Below, piece after piece: positions 1 through 12,495 of a stretch of DNA of 64,000 nucleotides. Source of the stretch: Trichosphaerium sp. ATCC 40318 (taxonomy: Eukaryota; Discosea; Flabellinia; Trichosidae); the NCBI GenBank assembly GCA_038496445.1, contig JALMLS010000368.1, forward strand, positions 186,001 through 250,000, read 5' to 3'. The notes beneath the pieces are model-generated. The model ran no database searches. It was not told the DNA's origin and was given only the letters and a program-made list of their open reading frames with translations. The position numbers were made by a program, and so were the translations under genes. Positions within the stretch are counted from its first letter, which is position 1. The number at the start of each line of letters is the position of its first letter.

Positions 1-2110
1 AAATCTCCAAACTGACAAAACACTAAATGTGGTATGAGCGACACTTACCATGGTTGTTTGCGTTTTGTAGTACCTATAGCTTCAAATATTGTAGACTTTC
101 CAGCACCGTTGTCACCCTCAATCAACCACACGCCATTGGGCATGTCAGATAACGGGATCTCCATGCGACCGTTGATACCGAGGAAGTTCTCTATTACCAA
201 GTATCTAAGGGATGCATCGAAGATTTCATCGCCTTTTTCTACAGACTCACCAGCTCTCTCAAGGATATCTCCTGCTTTTTCTAGTAGTTCCTTACAAAAT
301 AGAGGATCTTGTAGGGCTATTTGCCATTCTGTTGCCTTGATCGAGAGTTCGTCCTTCTTTAGATGCTCCAAGAATTTTTCTATGAGCTTTCCCATATCCC
401 TATCTTGCACTTCCTCGTCTGTTGGATCAGCCGGAACCTGCTTTTGCATCATCTTGTCCAGGGTAATCCTTGGTAAAGTAAGTTGATGCGCTCTTTTATA
501 GGCTAGAAACATACCTCTTTTGAACACCTAAAGCACCAAGCTTTACTAGATTATTCTTATATTTATCATGTGTTGTTGGTGCTATGTGTTCGTTGTACTA
601 ATCCTCATGTTACGCGTAATTCTCTATAATAAGAAATACAGTAAAGTGTTGGTGGGTACCTCAATGGAGACAAATGCGTCACGGAACATGTCAGGTTCCT
701 TTTTAAGCATATAAGGTAGGTCGTCTTCATTCACTTTGATAAACTGGGAATATGTAGGTGAGTTGTTTTTAGCTTTGAGAGTAACACTGGTTTACCTGAT
801 TCGCCAATGGATTTTCGTGGTAGGCAATACGATCGTTATCTGGTGTGTATACAGCTATGCCACGTGTTTCACCTATTTCAGCCACCAAATTATTTTAAAT
901 ATTGTTGTTGGTACAAAAACAAGAAACTAGTGCTTGCCTGCATCTCCGAAATTAAATTGCATTGGGGCACCAATATAAACAATGTCGTGCTTGAGTTCTT
1001 GGTACTACAGCCAGTGAGCAATAGACGTCAACTTCATTCCGTTGGGAGTGTATGTATGCAAGGTACCTGATGAAAGTGTCCAGAGAATGTCCGCTTGAAC
1101 GGTTTAAACGTTTTAGGAGCTACCTGACCTTTACATCTAGATTTGGAGTTTTGCATCGCTCCAGTTATTGCCAAGTGCCCAAAAACAACAGTGTTGTCAG
1201 CTTCGGTAGTGATCATTTCAAAGACAGCGTCTTCTATTTCTTGCGGATCCTCGTGCTGTAGCAATATACTCAGTTATACTAATGTAATAGCTTGTTCACT
1301 TACGTAAGGCACCATGATGGCTGGGTGATCACCAAGATCAATCGCTGCAGTTAAATGTCAGTAAAAAGTTTGACACAATTTCAATGAACCGTCACACTAT
1401 CGTGATGTGCACTCACAATACGGGACATTGTGACTTGCCTGTTATCTCCTTATACAGATTGATTTTGTCGTTTTCTTTCAAAGACTCCAACGTGAGGACA
1501 TCTACAATAATGAATGTTGTTATTTTGATAGATGCATTTTTTGAGGTATGCAATTTAACGCAAACAACAACAATTAACAACCAACTAACCAAGGGAAGAG
1601 ATAGCTCTACTCGTTTTCAAGTTCATATCATGATTGCCAAGAACGATGTGGATTGGTACTTTACACGTCTGTGACATTCTTTGCGGTTGGGCGTGAGTTT
1701 ACACATTATGTAGAGGTCACTCAACTTGCGTTTGTAACGTACTTGTCAAAAAATGAAATGGCTGCAGACTGAGCCTCCACACTAACTACCTCGCGCGTGT
1801 TGAGTGTGTCTATCCAGAGTGTAAGCGAGTTAGGGCTTTATTATCGAGCTAGTACCTCCTAAGCATACAATGGTATCCACGCGGGCTTTTTTAAACTCGT
1901 CAATCACCCTAGAAACTGTTACACCATTTGCGTAACCCTGTAGATGTACCAATCGCCTGTTGCTTTTATACGCGGTAATCCTTTGTCTTGGAAGTGAATG
2001 TCACCGAATAAACCAATTTTCTGCGACGCATAGCGTTTTGATGACCGTGTATGTTCCTTACGACGCTCTCGAACTGCACATGTACTACTTCTACGTATGG
2101 CAGCGAGCAT
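1..2110 (-). CDS. Fused MRE11/SbcD-like metallophosphoesterase and RAD50/SbcC-like ATPase, partial
   Basis: Multi-exon gene starting at an ATG at 2110 (in-frame TAG just upstream) and leaving the window at a GTAAGT donor near 49. The N-terminal half has the full calcineurin-like phosphoesterase signature: GLFGDIHFQDKGL, then TIVCLGDTLN, VLGNHDMNLK, VVFGHLAITGA and FSGHFHQ, followed by a cap segment YIGAPMQFNFGDAG as in SbcD/T4 gp47 nucleases. Without a break in frame (intron about 527-657) it continues through a roughly 100-residue helical linker into IENFLGINGRMEIPLSD and a Walker A motif GDNGAGKST, the N-lobe of a RAD50/SMC ATPase. In other organisms these are separate subunits of one DNA double-strand-break nuclease. 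Two introns use GC donors (1345-1438 and 873-937). The coiled coil and C-lobe lie outside the window. Domain calls are strong; a single polypeptide is inferred from continuous phase across the introns. Confidence 0.8.
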
Positions 2111-2293
2111 ATTCGCTAACTATGCCTGGTGCGTAGATTAAACGATGTACGTGTGATCCAGGTGCTTTGAGGTTGAATCTGGTGACTCTTTCAATCAATA
2201 ACGCTTTTGACTGGTTTTTCCTGATTTTGGGGGTTTCCACATTTCAGAAAATATACTTTGTGTAAGTAACAGCAACAAACACACGCCTCAAAA
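2111..2293. promoter_or_regulatory. Divergent intergenic region between the phosphoesterase/ATPase and CLC genes
   Basis: 183 bp separate the two start codons, so both promoters must lie here or inside the genes. I see no repeated motif or clear TATA box. Confidence 0.3.
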
Positions 2294-5284
2294 ATGACAC
2301 ATCGATTGTCAAGGGGTATGAGCGTACTGGACAGGTGATTTTGACGCGTAACTTTTTTTACCTTATTGTTTACAGCCAAATAGCGTAGGGGGAGACCAGT
2401 ACGACGATGATATTATATTTGCTCCAGGGGTTGAGAGGTATTATGAGCGTAGTTGGACCGCAAGAACCAAATCCTTCTTATTGCGTGCGTGGAAGAGGCT
2501 GTGGAACGAAAATTGGCTATTCTTGATCGTTTTGGGGGTTGTGGGTGCATTGACATGCTGGGCAGTTGATTTAGGCATTGTCTACGTCTTACGTGGTGCG
2601 TATTTGCATCTACGGCATAAACAGCCGCTAAAATGGTTTTGTGAAATTTTTGGGTGACACCTTGTTTAGGACAGCGCCTTTTCTCCGGGCTATCCAGTAT
2701 TTACGCCGTACAGTGGATATTATACGTATTGTACGCATTGGTCTTTGCGCTGATTGCTGTTTCTGCTGTACAATGGATAAGCACTGACGCAGGAGGTACA
2801 CCAAACACCACCGTGCATTTGACACCTGAGGTTGTTTTCAAATAAAAAAGTGCTGATGACATTCTAGGTTCTGGCATACCAGAAATGCGTTGTATTCTCA
2901 GCGGTATAGACATGCCTCACTACCTTTCTATGCGTACGCTAGTGGCAAAGATTATAGGGCTGCTGGGGGCATATGGAGGCGGTAAGTCAGCAAAATGACA
3001 GGTAAGAAGACAGTTACGCTGACATTTTGTACAAGGTTTCCATATTGGCAAGGAAGGCCCTTATGTTCACATTATTTCTGCGGTGGGTACCCAATTAACG
3101 CGGCTCCCTTGGTGGCGAAACATCAAAAAAGTACGTTGATGTTTCCCCCTTTTTAAGCTATGCTAACACCATTAAAAGAATGACGCTGTGCGACAACAAA
3201 TGTTGGCTGTAGCTTGCGCTCTTGGCGTAGTGTGCGCGTTTGGTGCACCAATTGGAGGTATGCCAAAAAATTACAAACCGTTTGTTAACACGTGATTTAA
3301 TCCAGGCGTTTTATTCAGTGTGGAAGTAACCACGTCCTTTTACTTGGTGGATAATCTATGGCGGGCATTTTTTTGTGCAGTTGTTGGGTCTATTGTCCTT
3401 CAAGTCACGCATGAAACCGGATTGGTTCAGCTATTCAACCCACCTTACGACTTGTCCTCGTACACTACTCTTGAACTTTTTTCATTTGCGCTTCTTGGTA
3501 TCATCGCCGGTCTATTGGGTGCAGTCTTCGTACAGCTCTTGCTCGGCACATACAAGTTAGGTCGGTCTTGGAAGGGATTTCAAACCAAAAAAGGGTAGGT
3601 GTCTTCATTTATTGTTTTATCTGTCCAACAGACTCAAAAATATCCGCTAACTTTGGTCAGTGCATACTTTAAAGTAATGATGGTATCCATGATTCTGAGT
3701 GCCATTGCCTTCCCTACAACGTTCAGACTCCTTCGAAACGACGCGCAATGTATTATAGACTCCCTAATCGGTATTGAAGGCCAGACACGAACCAACTGTA
3801 GCAACAACAGACCTGATGACTTTTGGATAGAGCTCATTATCCTCTTTTTTGCAAAGGTATTTATTTGATGGATTTCTGGTAAACTCACATCCGTTAGGTG
3901 ATATTCACAGTCACGTCGGTTGGTTTTACAGGTCTACCAGTTGGTGTTTTTGCACCTGCCTTTATTTCTGGAGCAGTGTTGGGTAGATTAATGGCTGAAC
4001 TCATGGTACTTACTAGCTTGTCATTTGCGCATGTGGTGACGTTCGTATTTTAGGTTGTGTTGTTTCCAGCGATTAAAGCAGCCGGCTTGGACAGCACAGC
4101 CGCACCAATACCTGACATGGTACCAATGGCTCCATCGCCGCTGCCGCTGCATCTCGTCTACTCCAGATACGCTATTGTTGGTGCAGCTGCAATGTCTGCA
4201 GGCGTAACACGTACTGTGTCCACAGCCGTGATAATGATCGAGCTTACAAAGCAAGTCACTCTCATGCTTCCCATATTGGTAAGTGGCTTAATTTTAATAG
4301 TAGCACATGTATCTAATACGTTGTCTAGATTGCAGTACTGGAGGCAATTGTAATCTCGCGTTTGTTTGCTGACTCTGTGTACGATGTGATGATTCGCCAA
4401 AAAGACTTGCCTGCAATGCCTAGGTTCAAGTTATACAAAAACTCGTACAACAAAGGCGCCGCTGAAATAATGAAAACGAACCTATCGTATTTGACTATAT
4501 CAAGCACATATCAAGATGCTATAGACTTGCTTGAGAAGTCATCTCATCAATCCTTCCCTTTGGTATCTGCTGAAGATTTTGTCTTCTTAGGTTCTGTAAG
4601 AAGGCAGAGTATTGAAACGCTAATACAATCAGCTGGACTCCTGTACCAGCTAGACCAAACAAGTCAGCGAAAAGGCAAAATGTGTCAACGGTACCCTACA
4701 TTATTGTAAACTGTGTTCTAATGTCGTGTTAACATTAGATGACTTCTGCCGAGTTATTGACACGTCCAGGTCAAGATGACCAGAATGGTAACATGTTATT
4801 GGATAGTGATGATGACGATGACTTTGATGTGCGTGGTTCTGGCGACGACGATGGTAACGGCGCTGGGACTGGTGAAAATGACTTTGACACCGGCGAGATT
4901 CAGATTGATAGAGAAGCCCTGATTGACACACTCGTACGCCAAGCGACCTCTTATACCTAGTATTTAACGCCATGTAGGATATACTGACGCAGCCAATACC
5001 ATACATTTTCAAATCCAACGACAGAGAATTTTCAGACCGTGCAGTTGTAGAAGTAGATCCAGCAGCCTTCCAAATCAGGTAAATTCACGTTTTTGCTCAT
5101 GTGACTCATAATCTGTAGCGATCAAATGTCACTCCACCGTGTACACTTTTTATTCGCTATGCTTGGGATGAATCACGTGTTCGTTACATCTCGTGGGCGA
5201 TTACGTGGCGTTGTTACAAAGAAACTGCTCATCAAGAAAATGAATGACATAAAGGTTAAAAAATCTGGCAAATCTTTACTGTAA
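2294..5284 (+). CDS. CLC-family voltage-gated chloride channel
   Basis: About 14 exons encode a membrane protein that conducts chloride. The three CLC signature segments are all present: GSGIPEM (about 2868), GKEGPYVH (about 3052) with the gating glutamate, and GVFAPAFISGA (about 3943). After helix H the sequence reads FSVEVTTSFY, so the position used by CLC exchangers for the proton glutamate is Val; that pattern is typical of CLC-0/1/2 channels rather than H+/Cl- exchangers. Two cytosolic CBS domains follow: one around 4430-4690, the second (DPAAFQISDQMS to GRLRGVVTKK) at 5050-5220. An acidic Asp-rich linker separates them. The start ATG at 2294 is the first that stays in frame using an acceptor at about 2392. 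The junction near 4690-4740 is unclear: the obvious donor and acceptor are out of phase, so a later acceptor or a base error is needed. Confidence 0.9.
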
Positions 5285-5478
5285 AAAAAAAAAACTAGTT
5301 CAATAGAATTTTTATCCATCTCTCATGTGCGCCGTCACTGCCTCAATAAGGCCATAACTTTCCTAAAAATATCGCTTGTTATATTGCTAAACACCACACG
5401 TGAACTTAGTCTGCGTTCGTGTATACGTGGAGATTTAACAAATTACAAAACGAGATTGCAACTCAAAATATCAATAAG

Positions 5479-5640
5479 ATGGTGAAATTACCACTGAAAG
5501 AAGCAGCGCAAAAAAAAAGGTACTTGTGTTTCTGCTTGTTTGCAAGTTTACTGCTGTCTCTTTTTACAAGTATAATTTACAGTATAATACAACGCAAGGT
5601 TAATGTAGTAACCAAGCTAAATAAAACGTCCAGTTTCTAG
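5479..5640 (+). CDS. Possible small single-pass membrane protein
   Basis: A 54-codon frame starting with ATG. It has a basic, amphipathic N-terminus and one strongly hydrophobic stretch (YLCFCLFASLLLSLF) of roughly 20 residues. It stands between the CLC stop and the converging kinesin stop. I do not recognise it, and the same stretch contains plausible splice sites (gtact... to ...tacaag), so it may not be a gene. The rest of 5285-5708 is AT-rich with a poly-A run after the CLC stop. Confidence 0.2.
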   Translation: MVKLPLKEAAQKKRYLCFCLFASLLLSLFTSIIYSIIQRKVNVVTKLNKTSSF

Positions 5641-5708
5641 CTCGGTGACGCATAGTGGGGTATGGTAGGTGAGATGAATGACAAAATACAAGTTGCCATT
5701 ATCCACCC

Positions 5709-8700
5709 TTACATGGTAATGTTTTGTAGGTTTTCGTGTTGTGTTGTTGGTTGTTTAGCCAACTGCCTCTTCAGTCTGAAAAGGTTTTTTTGTTGTGTTG
5801 CTAGCTCCTTTTGTAATCGACGAACTTGCTTCCTTCGTGTTGACAACATATCAACAACATGCTTCGTTTGTTGTACAACAGTCATTTGATGATTATGAGA
5901 GATATTTCGATTTGAAATAACTGGATGCAACAGAGCGCTAACCTGTTGAATGGTGGCAGCCTGGTCTAAATTCTCTTTCTGTTTACGAGCAGCAAATGAT
6001 GGCGCTGGAGCACCACGTGTTGTGTTATTGCCTTGAAGCTGACGGAGCTGATGTTGTTGGATGCGGACTTCCTTCTCCATCTCCACAATACGCTAAAGAG
6101 AGAACACGAGGGTCAGTAGATGGTGATGAAAGGTAATGTTAAGCGAAGGTACCTTGCGAAGACTGTTATTCTCTGTTTTGATTTTGAGATGGTGTTGTAT
6201 CTTTTGTTTAATGTTGTTGTGTCCTATCAACTTTGCAAGTTTATCACGCAGTGTTTGATTCTCTTTCTCAAATCCCACTGCCGTCTTGTTCAGCAAAGCA
6301 CTCTCTTCACGCAAACTAAACGAGTCATCAGCAAAACAATCACAATAATAGAGGGCTAGGTCAACCACCCAAAGAAGAAAACAACAATTTTGTGCGTACC
6401 CAGAAAGTGAAACAGTCAGTGTTTCGATTTGTTCTTGTAAGCGGGCAGTCGTGGCAACTTGATGTTCTTTTGCCTTGCAACATTCGGATTCCCATTGAAC
6501 AGCGCGAACTCTAGAAGGGGGGTATTAAGTCAGAACACTGCAAAAAGGGCAAGAGCGCTAAGGACGTACTCGGCATCACTTAGAGCATGGCGCACAGTGC
6601 TCTCTTTAGCAGACAATGTGCTCAATTGGGTCTAGAGGTAGAACCAGGTAAGCATGTGTTGGAAGCAGAAAAAATAACGGCTTACCTCCAAATCGCGAAT
6701 GCTGACTTCCAAGCGTTCTACCTTATCCTTCCAAGTACTGTTCAAAGCTTCCAACTTCTCGGCCTTTGTTTGTACGTTTGTAAGCTGACTGTTGAGGGAT
6801 GTGATCTCAGTAGTCAATCGCTTATTGACTGCAACTTCTTGCGAAGGAGAGGATGGCGTGGTCCTGGTCTTGGAGGCCTCTCTCAACTGAAAATTAAAAC
6901 AGACATATAAGAACAACAATGACACATTGAAAGACGTACGTTGTGCTGTGCAGTGTCTAGACGTGCTGTAAGTGCTTCCACTTGGTCAGCCATCTTTTGT
7001 CGCTCTTTTTCTGACAGTTGGAGCTCGTGTTGGGCTTCCTTATGACGGGCAACCTCATCTTCAAGCTGTTGTTTGCCATCTTCAATCTCGGCGGTTAACG
7101 CCGTTATCTTGTCCTCAACTTGACGCTTTACATCATGTACAGCCTTGTAAGGTGTCAGGAGGATCAGATCATAAAATGGAGATGAGATTGTACCTGAGTC
7201 TTTGCCTTGAGCTCCTCAACAAGCTCCTTGATCTGTTCATCGCTCGCTTTCTGCAATTGAGAGTTGGCAGTCGTCAATTGATCGACCTCAGCCTAAATGC
7301 AACCATTAATAGAGTTCAACTAACAAAGCTGGTGGCTTTACCTTAGATTCTTTGAGAGCATGCTGGAGGTCATCACATTGCACAGACAACCGCTCTGCTT
7401 CTTCTGTCTGTTCTTTGAGATCCTTAACGCTTTTTTCTCTCCTCTCCTTTGACAAGGCGAGGCAATTCTCAGTATCTATTGTACGTTGTTTTGCTGCTTC
7501 GAGTTCTTGCTTCACGTCTTGCAAATCATTTGTGATTGCCAACGATTGCTCTCTCTCAAGTGCCAATGCCTTTTCAGACTCGGACAACGATTCGCGAAGC
7601 TAAGAACAAATTGTAATTAGTGGGGACCCACAAAACAATGTGAAGATTAACTGGGGTTTTTTTTGACGTACGATTTTTTCTTGCTCTATCAAGTCGTTTA
7701 TTTTATCATCTTGAGAGTTCATTTCAAGCATTTCTTGCTTTTGCTTAACGCTCAAAGTCAATTCGGCAATCTTTGTCTCGTTACCAATGATAACATTTCT
7801 CAACGAAGCAATTTCTTTAATTTGATCATCAACCTCTTCCTTTAAGGACTCAACTTGCTCTTCTCTGTGCTTCACCTCTTCAATAATATTATCCAACTGT
7901 TCTTGGTACTCTGCATTCTCTTCGAGAAGCTTCTCTTCTTGCTGTTGCAACGAGGCTACTTGGCTCTCAAAAGCCAAAGACTCAGTTTGCTGTTCGTGCT
8001 AAAAATCACGTGTTAGCTTTGTGAAAGAAAAACAGGGACTTGTTATTTTCATACCAATCTCTCTATTTGCGTCTCTTGTAATGCGACACGAGATTCTGCA
8101 ACTTGAAGTTTATGTTGACATTGCTCAAGCTCATCTCTGAGTCTGTGCTTAGCCTTACGGAGTGAAGCAATCTTGCTGTCTACTTTTGGACTGGCAAGAC
8201 ATAGACTGATACGTCTGTTTTCACCCTCTTGCTTCTTGAGTGTACAGCTCATTCTCCGCATATCCTTATCACGTGTTTTCAACGTGTTCTTTAGACCATC
8301 ACGCTCTTCCGTAAGTTGTTGGACTTGTGCTTTCAACGTCTATAACAACATTTAGCACAAAGGCCTTTTGATAATAATAAAAATCAAGGGAGATCGCACC
8401 TCTACTTCAGCATCATACATGCGTAGCCTCTCTGTTTTTGGGCTAGGCATATTATTATCAGCATTCTCGGTAATAGCAGAATCTATTCCTTTCTTGAGGC
8501 TGGCAACAACAGACTCGTGATGAGACTTGAGTTTGTTCAATTCCAACTAGAGTTAAAAAAACCGAATTAATACAAGCACAACATAAAGCTCCTTAGTCCT
8601 TACCTCGTGACTGAGCTGGCACACCCGCAACTCTTCTGCAGCCTCTAGCTCGGCATTTTTCAAAGCCTCAAGCTCCGATTCTAACTTGATCCTATCCTGT

Positions 8701-11238
8701 AAGGCTTGTCGCTCTTGGTTGCTTGACTTGGCGTGGGCCTGTTCTAGCTCCGCTTCTAATGCGTTTATTTCCTGTTGGTGCTTGTACTTCAAGACATCCA
8801 CATTGACGTGTAAAGCCTCTTCACCTTCGCTGCCGCTTTCAGCATCATCAGCACCAGGTGTGGGTTGTTTACCAGCCGAGTAAATATCCAACAGCTTGTG
8901 TTTCTCTTTGATCATCTGACGGACTTGCTCGCTGAGATCGGTAGCATGCCTGACGCAACACAAAGTGAGATTTCAACCTAAACAACAAGAGAATGAAATA
9001 ACGTACTGCCGGAGTTTGACATTCTCTGTATTGTATTCCTCTTCCTGTTCGCCATACCTCTGTTGATACTTCTCCAACTCACCTGAGACAAAAGTTAAAC
9101 CTTTTACAATACAAACGGAACGGGGTTATAAAAATAGGAATCATTTTCTTTTACCTTTGTGGTTGGCACTCTCAATGTAATACTTCAAGACTTCAGGATG
9201 ATGATCCACCTTGTACTTGAGGTACTCAATCTCTTTTTGCAGCTCCTCCTTTTCAGGATCACCTTCCTACATTGTATTAGCTTATATACAAGACTGTACA
9301 GCCCACATCCTGACGTACCACGTTGTCATCGGAAGCTTGGGTGAGTCTGTTTATTCTATCCTCTTTTAACTTCAATATAAACTTTGTAGCTTGCATGAAA
9401 CTCTTTCCTTTCTCCAAGAGCTCCATGAGTTGTGTGACCTTGTTGCGCATAACCTCTCGCTCATCTGTCACGACTTGTACTTGCTCAAGTGCTTGAGCAA
9501 GCAATACTTCGCGTTTCCTTTCAGTATCAGGAGACAGATCAATCGCGATTGGAGCATTCATAGGTTGTTGTGATGCTAGCTGGCTACGGAGCTTTGCTAT
9601 CGTTTGACGCATTTGACTGACAGTCCCGGATTCGTCCTCATTAACAACCGCCTATGAAATGTGAGCCACAAAACGTGCCTTGCATGCATTCGGAAATGAA
9701 ACAAAGAGCGTACGTTATTTCTTATCAACTTGGCACGCTGGGCAAACTTGAGAGATCCCAAAGTCTCTCTGAAGCAATTGTCAGCACCTAGAAAAACGAG
9801 GCATTAATAAATTGCATCACAGAGTTTAGCTGTAAAAGGTTAGGTACCTGCAATTGTTGCAATAATAGATGTCTTTGAGTTACCACCCAGAGAATCCTGT
9901 GTGGAGTAAGCAAGACCGTCGTATGAGAACAAAAATAAGTACCTTCAAAAGATATGTCAGCTTAGAATCACGGTAGTGTACGTGACGCTGTAATCCACGC
10001 GCTTTGTCTGTCAAGGCACGAATAACACCTCCAAGAGATGTGAGAGACTTGTTAATATTGCCAGCCTACAACATACGTGAGCGGAGATACTAAAGCATTT
10101 GATTGTTGTGTACCTCCTTGAGACGTATGCCACTTGCTTGTGTATTCTTTTGTCGTTCACTTCCGGCTAAATCGATCATATGGAGCCTAGATGAACGCAC
10201 TTTTGTGCCGCTCTAGATAGGACGTGAGATTTGTACAAAATAAAAGACATGTCCATACCTTGGATTGCAGGTAAAACGTGAATACTGCGTGTGAACGAGA
10301 ACTTCTAGAATTCTTTGCAGTCTCGCCAACGCGTCTGTACTGTGCTCCATCCTTTAATAAACTGTAGGCCTCTTCGGCACTAGTCACAGCAGTTTCTGTC
10401 ATGTTTTGAACGTATACTCCCTTGTTGATATCCTCACGAATGACTGATGACAACAGTTAAAACAAGACAGACTATGAGATCTTCCAATACGTACGAAGGT
10501 TACTAGACTCTGGAGACAATAAATCAATCACATGTTCGTTGTAAATCTCAAGGTAAGAACATTTTGTCAAGAAAGTTACATCAGGATCCTGTAATAAGTT
10601 AGAACAAAACCTGACTTGGTACAACTTGATGAATGGTACCTGTTTTTTCTCTCGGTTAATTTTGGAGAAAATATACTCTAGCACACGTGGTATTATACCA
10701 CGCAACTCGTGAATCTCTTTTCCAGATGGCTCGAGCCCTCCTTGTATCGTAAAGGTCTTACCTTTAAACAAAAACGTGAATAAAGTTTGTAGATTGGCAA
10801 GTTTTAAATTTAACCGACAAAACAAAAGGAGACGTTTGTTACCTGAGCCAGTTTGTCCATACGCGAATATGCAGCCATTATAACCCTCTAAACAGCAATC
10901 TACAAAATTTTAACCGCAAATGTCAATAACTCGAGTGTACCGGCAATAGGCAGTCCAACAGCTTGAAATATCTTCTCTTGGCCGACTTGGTGGTCTATGA
11001 ACGGTAAGACATTATGTTTAACGCTTTAACAAACCAGCTGCGAAATCGTATGTAAATTGGCGTGTTTCTTGGCTATTTACGCGCATTATGACAGTACGCT
11101 TGTCATCTAACACTTCTAGTAGCGTCTGTGTTTCATTTTCTTTTTTACTTGGCGGTCTTACGCGCACAAATACTTTGACGTTGTCGAAGGCTAGCACTGT
11201 TTAGGTTGGAGGATGATTGTAAGTTATTTACCGGCCAT
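5709..11238 (-). CDS. Kinesin-12 (KIF15-like) motor protein
   Basis: Plus-end microtubule motor with an N-terminal head and a very long coiled-coil tail. The start is ATG at 11238, directly followed by the motor ([10 protein letters not shown]). Motor motifs: P-loop [12 protein letters not shown] (about 10860-10750), the strand [15 protein letters not shown], switch I NSRSSRSH (about 10300), switch [10 protein letters not shown] (about 10165). The motor ends with [11 protein letters not shown] followed by AVVNED, the neck signature of kinesin-12, which also has the family's [15 protein letters not shown]. From about 9650 to 5709 all exons give heptad-rich, Glu/Lys/Gln-rich coiled coil, over 1000 residues. 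More than 20 short introns interrupt it. The family acts in spindle bipolarity or phragmoplast formation; the role here is inferred. The gene converges on the CLC gene. Confidence 0.9.
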
Positions 11239-11574
11239 ATTAGGCTATTGTTATGTTCGACGTGTATTACTATTCTCTAGACTGTAACTTGGCGCTACTG
11301 TTGAAAAATTTAAAATTTAGCGGGAAATGCGAAGGTTAAGTTAGTACACCTTGCACAATACCAAGGCGATCAGAACGCTCATAAAACACATGCGATACCG
11401 TTGTTTATTAAGCGTTACAACAGTAGCACGTGCCATCAACACCAAAAACTCAACTGTATCTGTCTACATACTCAAATAGCGTTGCGCAACGCCAATAGTT
11501 ACGTGAGGCATGTTCGCTTAACAAACAAGTCAAAACAGATAGCCTCGCACAATACGACGACAAAAGGTCTTACT
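11239..11574. other. Intergenic region between kinesin-12 and the methyltransferase
   Basis: 336 bp between divergent starts. The frame of the methyltransferase stays open upstream of its ATG for over 50 codons but has no in-frame ATG, so an upstream exon cannot be excluded. No other gene seen. Confidence 0.3.
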
Positions 11575-12257
11575 ATGGCTTCAACCAACTACTACGATCA
11601 AATAGCATTGGGTTATGACAGATTACACAGAGGTAAAACATGTGCTCGTATTGGTCAACTAAACAAACTCTAGGCGAACAACGTGGCAAGTTTAGAAAGT
11701 TTGTAACGCTGTCAGGTACATTCATGGCAAAAACACTGATTAACGCGTAATTAGGTTGCAAATTGGGCCCTACAAGCATGTTGTTAGACGTTGGTTGTGG
11801 ATCAGGTGTTGCTTGCGAGTTTTACAAATCACCAGTAGTATTTGGTATTGATCCATCAGGTGGCTTGTTAGAAAGATCCCCAGCGCACGTAGTTAAAGGT
11901 TAGGTCACTGCAAGGTGTCAAATCAAGTGCTTACGCGTGAAAGGTGGTGGAGAAGCGCTACCGTACAAAGACAGCCTCTTCGAACTCGTCATAAGTGTCA
12001 CAGCATTACAAAACTTTACAGATCCGATCTTAGGCACGTTTGCACGCCGTCAATCTCACGTGCTCACTTGCAAGCACATAGGTCTAGAAGAAATGCTTCG
12101 TGTTGGCCAATCTAAATTCGTTATCACAATATTGAAGAGAGGGAAAGATACTGAGAAACTCCAACGTGTTAGAGACCACATCGCAAAGCGATTTGTTATT
12201 GACAAGGAAATCGACGATCAGCACGATTTCATTTATGTGTTGACACGCAAGAACTGA
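11575..12257 (+). CDS. Class I SAM-dependent methyltransferase, archaeal-like
   Basis: Five exons give a protein of about 160 residues, starting MASTNYYDQIALGYDRLH. The SAM-binding motif I is LLDVGCGSG, motif II VFGIDPSGGLL, then GEALPYKDSLFELVISVTAL and a C-terminal RVGQSKFVITILKR. This order, and the short length without a C-terminal cap, resemble the UbiE/COQ5-fold small methyltransferases common in archaea. The substrate cannot be read from the sequence. The last intron (12034-12081) uses a GC donor; removing it joins DPIL to GLEEMLRVG, which restores family spacing. Because that intron is 48 nt and has no stop, an unspliced reading is also open. Confidence 0.75.
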
Positions 12258-12495
12258 AACCACTTCAGACCTCGCCCTTGCTATCACAGTTGAACTGACG
12301 ATGTGATAGTAGCACCACAGATCTTAGGAAAGGGCCTTGCTTCATAGCAATGCCAATCATATTTGAGGGCTGTGAAGGAATGTTCTAGAACCGAAATGTT
12401 ACTGAAATTTCATTGCACTGAAAGTAAAATACTTTTATTGACTGTTTATCCCTGCCTTCCTCGCACTAAAGTTTTGTTAAACCAATTCATCAACA

